Assembly (NCBI RefSeq): GCF_037893015.1
Contig: NC_133661.1
Location: 189,733,991 to 189,797,990 of the forward strand
Direction of reading: 5' to 3'
Length of the DNA: 64,000 bases
Source: Macrotis lagotis
Lineage: Eukaryota; Chordata; Mammalia; Peramelemorphia; Peramelidae
Below are positions 59,158 through 64,000 of the stretch, piece by piece; within the stretch, counting starts at the first letter, position 1; each line of letters starts with the position of its first letter. The translations under genes and the position numbers were made by a program. The notes beneath the pieces were generated by a model. The model saw nothing but the letters and a program-made list of their open reading frames with translations, made no database searches and had not been told where the DNA came from.

Positions 59158-60696
59158 GTCCTATTCATTTTAATGTTTCAAAGATGAAAGTATAGAAATT
59201 AGTTAATATCTTTTCTGCACCTATTTATATAATATAATTGCTGCTTTTGAGCTCATCATGTGCATTTATGATTATTGTCTTGCTAATAGTTTAGCTATTT
59301 TTTGTATTCTCAGTATAAATACCACTTGGTCATAGTATATAATCTTTCAAATATGATGCTGTAGCTGCTTTGCTTATAATTAACATCATTGTTTTGATTT
59401 TAATATGTGGATATTGGGCTATATTTTTCCTTCTCTAAAACTCACTGGCTTAGATAACAATACTACTATTTTGATGATATGATGAATTTGATATGATGCT
59501 TTTTTTCTATCTTTGTAAATATTTTATATATCAAATTCAGTTGTTCTTTGAATGTTTTATATAATACACTTGTAAATCTATCATTGTTTTTATTTTCCTT
59601 TGGGAATTCAGTTATAGCTTGTTCATTTTCTTTTTCTAAGTTTGAAATGTTTATTTTTTTTATTTTTCTGTTCTAATATAATTTGATTGTCTTAAACACA
59701 GGAACTGTCTTTGGCCATCTATATATCCTCAAAGAAGGGCACATAGTACGTATGTAATAAAAAACTTGTTGACTGTTAATCTAGATATACTCTCATCTGT
59801 TTTTTGTAAACTTTCATCCATTTTTGAAAGATATCCATTTTAGCTGGCATGTAATTGGGCAAAATAATAGCTTATAATTTCTTTTGCTTATTTTGTTGTT
59901 GATGTTCCTTTTTTCTTTTTTTAGCTAAATTAGTTTTTATTTCCTTTTTTGTAACAAATCAACAAAAGTTTATATTAATAGCTTAAAAACAGAGATTCAT
60001 TTTGATTATGATTTTGTTCTTTTAGTTTCAATTTCATCAGAAATTTTGTTTGGACCTTATTTAAAATTTCTTGATTTGTGACTTTTTAGTTGTTTTAAAT
60101 TACATTACTAACTCATAACTTGTTTCTTATCTCTTTTGTTGATCGAAGTATTTAGAAATGAAAATAAATTATCCTAATGATTGATTTCATTGCATTCTAA
60201 TAGTTTGGGTATTATAGCTCATTTTGTTGCCATTTTCTTTGATGAAATTATCTGCTATTTTTATAACTTGTCCTTAGACCCATCAATTCTCAAGAATTAT
60301 TTGGTTTCCATTGTTTAATCATTTTTTAAACATCTCTGGATGTATTACAATTTTATAGTGCTTTTTTGTCAGTAAAAGAGGTATGTGTTATATCTGATTT
60401 TTCACATTTGTTAATGAATGTTTTATGCTTTTGCATATATTTGATTTTTTATAAAGAGTTCATGTATGGATAAGTAATAAACATTACCATCCTGTAATTA
60501 CAAGGTATCTATCATATAAAACTTTCATAAAAGTCTATTCAAATTCTAAAGTTTTTTGCTTATATTTTTGTTAAATTTTTTAAATTTTGAAAGATACACT
60601 AAGGTCCCCATCTGTTTTCCTGTCTATTTTTCCTATAATTTGATTAAATTTCCTTTTAACTATTTAGGTGCTATGTCATTCAGTAAATCTATAACA

Positions 60697-60835
60697 ATTA
60701 TTTACTAACAACTAGATGGTACAGTGGGTAGAAGACTGACCTTGAAATCAGCATGACCTGGATTCAAATATGACTTCAGAAAATTACTAGGTGTGTGACC
60801 TTGAGTAAATCACTTAATCCTGAAGGCCTTGCTTC
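60697..60835 (+). repeat. WSINE-type SINE, diverged
   Basis: ACAACTAGATGGTACAGTGG head, TGACCTGGATTCAAATATGA, AATTACTAGGTGTGTGACCT and GAGTAAATCACTTAATCCTG. Confidence 0.85.
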
Positions 60836-61012
60836 CAGGGCCATCTCGAGTCATCACAATAGTGAGATATAAGGAAACAATCTGCTTTCAATTCAGTGTC
60901 TTTCCACTTTTTTTCTCACATATATTTTTAACCACAAAAATTCAGGTTTTCATATACTTTGACTTATTCATGCAGCATTTGCTGAAACCATTATATTTCT
61001 TAGCAGTCATAC

Positions 61013-61036
61013 AGATATATATATATATATATATAT
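61013..61036. repeat. (AT)n microsatellite
   Basis: About 12 AT units upstream of the olfactory receptor exon. Confidence 0.9.
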
Positions 61037-61160
61037 TTTTTAAATATGTTTGGAACATGCTGATGAATAAGTGATATTCAAAAGCATCTCATATTCACAA
61101 GAACTACTATAAAATATTAGGACTTTTTAAAAATAATTTTAATTAAAAAATTCTTATTTC

Positions 61161-61186
61161 TTTTTTGTTTTTGTTTTTCTTTTCAG
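61161..61186 (+). promoter_or_regulatory. Candidate splice acceptor of the receptor coding exon
   Basis: A T-rich tract ending TTTTCTTTTCAG lies with its AG at 61185-61186, 19 bases before the start codon. Mammalian olfactory receptor genes usually splice a non-coding first exon to a single coding exon just upstream of ATG, so this placement fits. The upstream exon is not identified. Confidence 0.6.
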
Positions 61187-61205
61187 GTAACTTAAAGTTA
61201 GTCTG

Positions 61206-62144
61206 ATGAATGAATTGAATTACTCCATGGTGTCAGAGTTTGTGTTCCTGGGAATATCCAATTCTTGGACCATACAACTTGGCCTCCTGGTGTTTGCCAT
61301 CATTTTCTATATGGCTGTTGTATTGGGAAACTTCTTTATTGTTCTTGCAGTGATCTCTGATAGTCACCTTCATTCTCCAATGTATTTCTTATTGGCCAAC
61401 CTCTCTATTATTGATTTGGGTCTCTCCACTGTTGCAGTTCCCAAGATGATTTATGACCTTTTCTATGAGCACAAAGTCATTTCATTCATGGGTTGTTTCA
61501 CCCAGATATTTTTCATTCATTTCATGGGAGGAACTGAGATGGTGCTGCTCATTTCTATGGCATTTGATAGATACATTGCCATATGCAAGCCTCTTCACTA
61601 TTTGACTATTATGAACCCCAAAATGTGTATTGTTCTATTAGTATCTGCTTGGATCATCGGCTTTATACACTCAGTGATCCAGTTGGCTTTTGTGGTGAAT
61701 CTGCCTTTCTGTGGTCCTAATGAAATTGACAGTTTTTATTGTGATCTTCCTCGATTCATCAAATTGGCCTGCATGGATACCTATAAGTTGGAGTTCATTG
61801 TCACAATTAACAGTGGTTTTATATCCATTGGCAGCATGTTTCTCTTATTCATTTCCTACATTTATATTTTGGTCACTGTTCAGAAACATTCTTCAAGTGG
61901 ATTGTCCAAGGCTCTCTCTACTCTTTCAGCTCACATCAGTGTGGTGATCTTATTCTTTGGTCCATGTATCTTTTTTTATGTGTGGCCATTCCCTACACTG
62001 CCAGTGGATAAATTCCTTGCTATTATTGACTTAATTATCACTCCTATCTTAAACCCTTCTATTTATACATTTAGAAACAAAGACATGAAGGCAGCAATGA
62101 AGAGATTGATTGGCCAGATAGTGAATTTTGAGAAAATTCTATAA
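61206..62144 (+). CDS. Olfactory receptor, class II, family 4-like (intact)
   Basis: A 312-residue odorant receptor, a seven-helix G-protein-coupled receptor of olfactory sensory neurons that signals through Golf/adenylyl cyclase. All family marks are present: an N-glycosylation site NYS at residues 5-7, GN at 41-42 in helix 1, PMYFLL at 58-63, Cys97 and Cys179 for the extracellular disulphide (with Cys169 and Cys189), [15 protein letters not shown] at 118-132, SY at 217-218, [13 protein letters not shown] at 235-247 and NPSIYTFRN at 283-291. The last has Ser where Ile or Val is usual, and Phe where Leu is usual. The [15 protein letters not shown] stretch and [15 protein letters not shown] resemble the OR4 family (OR4F/OR4K-like), a judgement from recollection. 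The length is typical and the frame is unbroken, with one coding exon. The start follows a splice-acceptor-like tract. No other receptor is seen in the window. Confidence 0.97.
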   Translation: MNELNYSMVSEFVFLGISNSWTIQLGLLVFAIIFYMAVVLGNFFIVLAVISDSHLHSPMYFLLANLSIIDLGLSTVAVPKMIYDLFYEHKVISFMGCFTQIFFIHFMGGTEMVLLISMAFDRYIAICKPLHYLTIMNPKMCIVLLVSAWIIGFIHSVIQLAFVVNLPFCGPNEIDSFYCDLPRFIKLACMDTYKLEFIVTINSGFISIGSMFLLFISYIYILVTVQKHSSSGLSKALSTLSAHISVVILFFGPCIFFYVWPFPTLPVDKFLAIIDLIITPILNPSIYTFRNKDMKAAMKRLIGQIVNFEKIL

Positions 62145-62164
62145 ATCACACTCATGACCACCAT

Positions 62165-62340
62165 TTCCCCTGTTAACATGGTGTAGTGTTGTTTAGAGGA
62201 CAGAAGACTTGCCTGAAACTAGGAAGACTCAGATTTGTGTCTCCTTTTGCCATATAATGTCTATAAAATCATGAAAATGCTACTTAGCTTCTCAGTACTC
62301 TATGAAGCTCAGAACATAAATTTCAGCACAGTGACTGATC
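62165..62340 (+). repeat. SINE relic, diverged
   Basis: AACATGGTGTAGTGTTGTTTAGAGGACAGAAGACTTGCC and GAAGACTCAGATTTGTGTCT follow the head and middle of a tRNA-type SINE in decayed form. Confidence 0.4.
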
Positions 62341-62397
62341 TGATTTTCATTTTGTCAGTACCCACCCACCAGTAATTTTCTACAACAGTGAGAACGC

Positions 62398-62403
62398 AAT
62401 AAA
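62398..62403 (+). promoter_or_regulatory. Candidate polyadenylation signal for the receptor
   Basis: AATAAA, 254 bases after the stop codon. It fits a short 3' UTR, but other AT-rich hexamers exist and use is unproven. Confidence 0.4.
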
Positions 62404-62439
62404 GTTCAGATTGGCCACTAGGCAAAAAATTATATAAAG

Positions 62440-62660
62440 TGATGGATTTAAAGGCAGAAAAATCTAAATTAAAATCCTTCTACACATATTTAACAACTAT
62501 AGTTCCCTGGACAATTCACCTAGCCTTTTAGTCTCAGTTTTCTCATTTCCAAATGTAGATAATAATAGCATTTATATCACATAGTTGTAAGGATCCCATA
62601 TGCTAACTTATGTACAATGTTTTTCAAATTTTCGAATGCTATATAAGTTTTAGTGATTTT
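62440..62660 (+). repeat. MIR SINE
   Basis: CCTGGACAATTCACCTAGCC, TTTTAGTCTCAGTTTTCTCATTTCC, GTAGATAATAATAGCATTTA, CACATAGTTGTAAGGAT and a final TATATAAGTTTTAGTGAT. Confidence 0.75.
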
Positions 62661-63546
62661 TCCTTTCTCTCTACTCTTTAAATATGATTATTTCAAACCA
62701 AGAACTTGACTTGGATTGTGCTTTATGCTAGTGGTACTTAAACTGATATGAAGTTTAGTCACCTAATATTCATTTTGACTGCTACTTCATCTGCTTGCTC
62801 AAACATATAATAAAACACACTGCAGACTTAAATTTTCAGGGGATAGTACTAAAAACCATATTTTCCTTTATTTGCAGATTCACCTAGAAGTTCATACTAA
62901 TTAGTCACTTATGGACACTAACCCTGTCTTTAGAAATAGGATTATTTTGCCAATCAGAAAGTGAAGGTTGGTATCTCCTAATTTCATCAAGCATGAATAT
63001 AGAGAAGAGAGTTATAAAATTTGTTAATACTTCCTACATTGTTATCATAGATTATAGCTAGTGTAACACTCTAGATAAAGAGTATAATAGAAGGGATTAC
63101 TTATTAGGAATATTTAAAACTCTAAAAACACTTTTATTATAGATTTTTGATTCTATAAGTAGTTTCTTTCTTCTGCCTGGCCAGATTAATGTCTTTTCTG
63201 AAGAATATCTTAAAAAGCTAAATGACATAGCCAAAGAAAATTATATATACACAATGAAATACATGGATCATAAATTTACCTTTCTATTTGATTCTTTTGA
63301 TATTTAACTTTAATAAGAATCAATGAAGTATTTATTTTATTTAACTTTATTTAGTATGTGTGAATTTAAATACAGATATTGTCACTTAGAACAATGAGAT
63401 TTCTACTATAAAGCACATCTTTCAATTTGCTTTGATGTATACTTTAAATCTATATAAGATTGTATAAATTATAAATTTATTTAGCTTGACTTAGAGTATA
63501 AATAGCTCCATAGCTATGATTAAAAATTGCCTTTGATAGTTAGTTT

Positions 63547-63577
<31 letters not shown>

Positions 63578-64000
63578 GACACATTACTGTACTCACTCAT
63601 TGTGCATCTCTATGAGAAAATCAATGCTTATAGTAAATAGAATTATATTTTCTTTTTGTTTCTTGAAACTTAGAATCATCCATCCCTATTTTGCCTGCTG
63701 TAGTTACAATAAACTAAATCACTATTTAACAAAACGGCTTGCCAAATATTCAGTCATAGCTGAATTCTATGCCTCCCCAACTCTATTTTTCCTCATGAAG
63801 CATATAACAACTCCTTCCAGATTTCAGTCATTCACAAATTTAATGAACATGCTTCTAAATCTTATCTAAATAATCCACAAACCTATTCAACAAAGTGTTA
63901 TCAAAGATAATCAGATACATATAACTGAAAATCATTGTCATAAAATAAGTTTTATAATTTTCATTGATAATGTTGAAGCATAATTTACCTTTGTATCTCC
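62661..64000. other. No recognisable gene; TC/CA microsatellite at 63548-63581
   Basis: AT-rich downstream sequence. A TC repeat followed by a CA repeat lies at 63548-63581. The 89-codon frame at 63600-63869 has no domain signature. Confidence 0.4.

Larger units (their letters stand above)
57040..60690 (-). mobile_element. Old, degenerate L1 (ORF2), L
   Basis: A reverse L1 body. The 3' portion has AGAATGGTTAGACCAATTCA and ATATGACTATAGATTGATTTTCTTCATT near 57160-57375. Reverse transcriptase relics follow: AATAAGAGTCATAATAAAGG near 58565, and the minus frame 58791-59057 reading RLSGLLPNMVNDIYLKPGTC. Endonuclease-like sequence ends near 60640. No long frame survives. A MIR and a SINE interrupt it. 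Much more decayed than L1-B and L1-D, so it is an older family. Confidence 0.65.

Noticed and set aside
61711..61947. 78-codon frame inside the receptor
   Set aside because: Out-of-frame shadow of the olfactory receptor coding exon.

Overview
This is vertebrate nuclear DNA, almost certainly from a marsupial. It is AT-rich and consists mostly of retrotransposons. The main clue is a tRNA-headed SINE of the marsupial WSINE/Mar type (roughly a dozen and a half copies, ending in an AATAATTACCTAGCTGTGTG-like box and a CTTGGGCAAGTCACTTAACC-like box), together with full-length-type L1s, HAL1-like ORF1-only LINEs, and therian MIR and L2 relics. The SINE subtype leans towards an Australian marsupial, possibly dasyuromorph; that placement is inferred from recollection of SINE consensus sequences and was not searched.

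Layout. 0-3.7 kb: MIR relic, unclassified repeat, and an L1 ORF2 fragment (minus). 3.7-10.8 kb: a near full-length L1 (minus) with 5' UTR, ORF1, inter-ORF tract, ORF2 and 3' UTR. 10.8-23.7 kb: SINEs, MIR/L2 relics, a plus-strand L1 3' half, GA-rich and GAAT satellites, and about 1 kb flanked by an exact 18-bp direct repeat. 23.76-32.1 kb: a plus-strand L1 whose 3' UTR was the landing site of a minus-strand class II (betaretrovirus-like) endogenous retrovirus. 33-37.7 kb: two ORF1-bearing LINEs facing each other, then an L1 ORF2 fragment. 39.5-50.1 kb: a four-level nest (old repeat, HAL1-like element, near full-length L1, SINEs). 50-61 kb: short L1 3' ends, SINEs and an old degenerate L1. 61.2-62.1 kb: one intact olfactory receptor gene, the only host gene supported here.

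The provirus (25778-31984) keeps LTRs, a primer-binding site best matching tRNA-Phe, a splice donor, gag, a separate pro frame, pol and env. Gag, pro and pol lie in successive -1 frames, the betaretroviral arrangement. No integrase or dUTPase is visible, the 5' LTR has lost its outer U3, and gag, pol and env all carry frame breaks, so it is a fossil. About 15 substitutions over about 329 aligned LTR bases (counted by eye) suggest a moderately old insertion.

No CRISPR array, operon, prokaryotic gene or clearly unknown coding system was seen. The most unusual signals are the tRNA-Phe primer site on a class II provirus, the integrase-less pol, the in-frame AT microsatellite inside an L1 endonuclease, the ~90-bp degenerate tandem in a LINE tail, and the deep nest.
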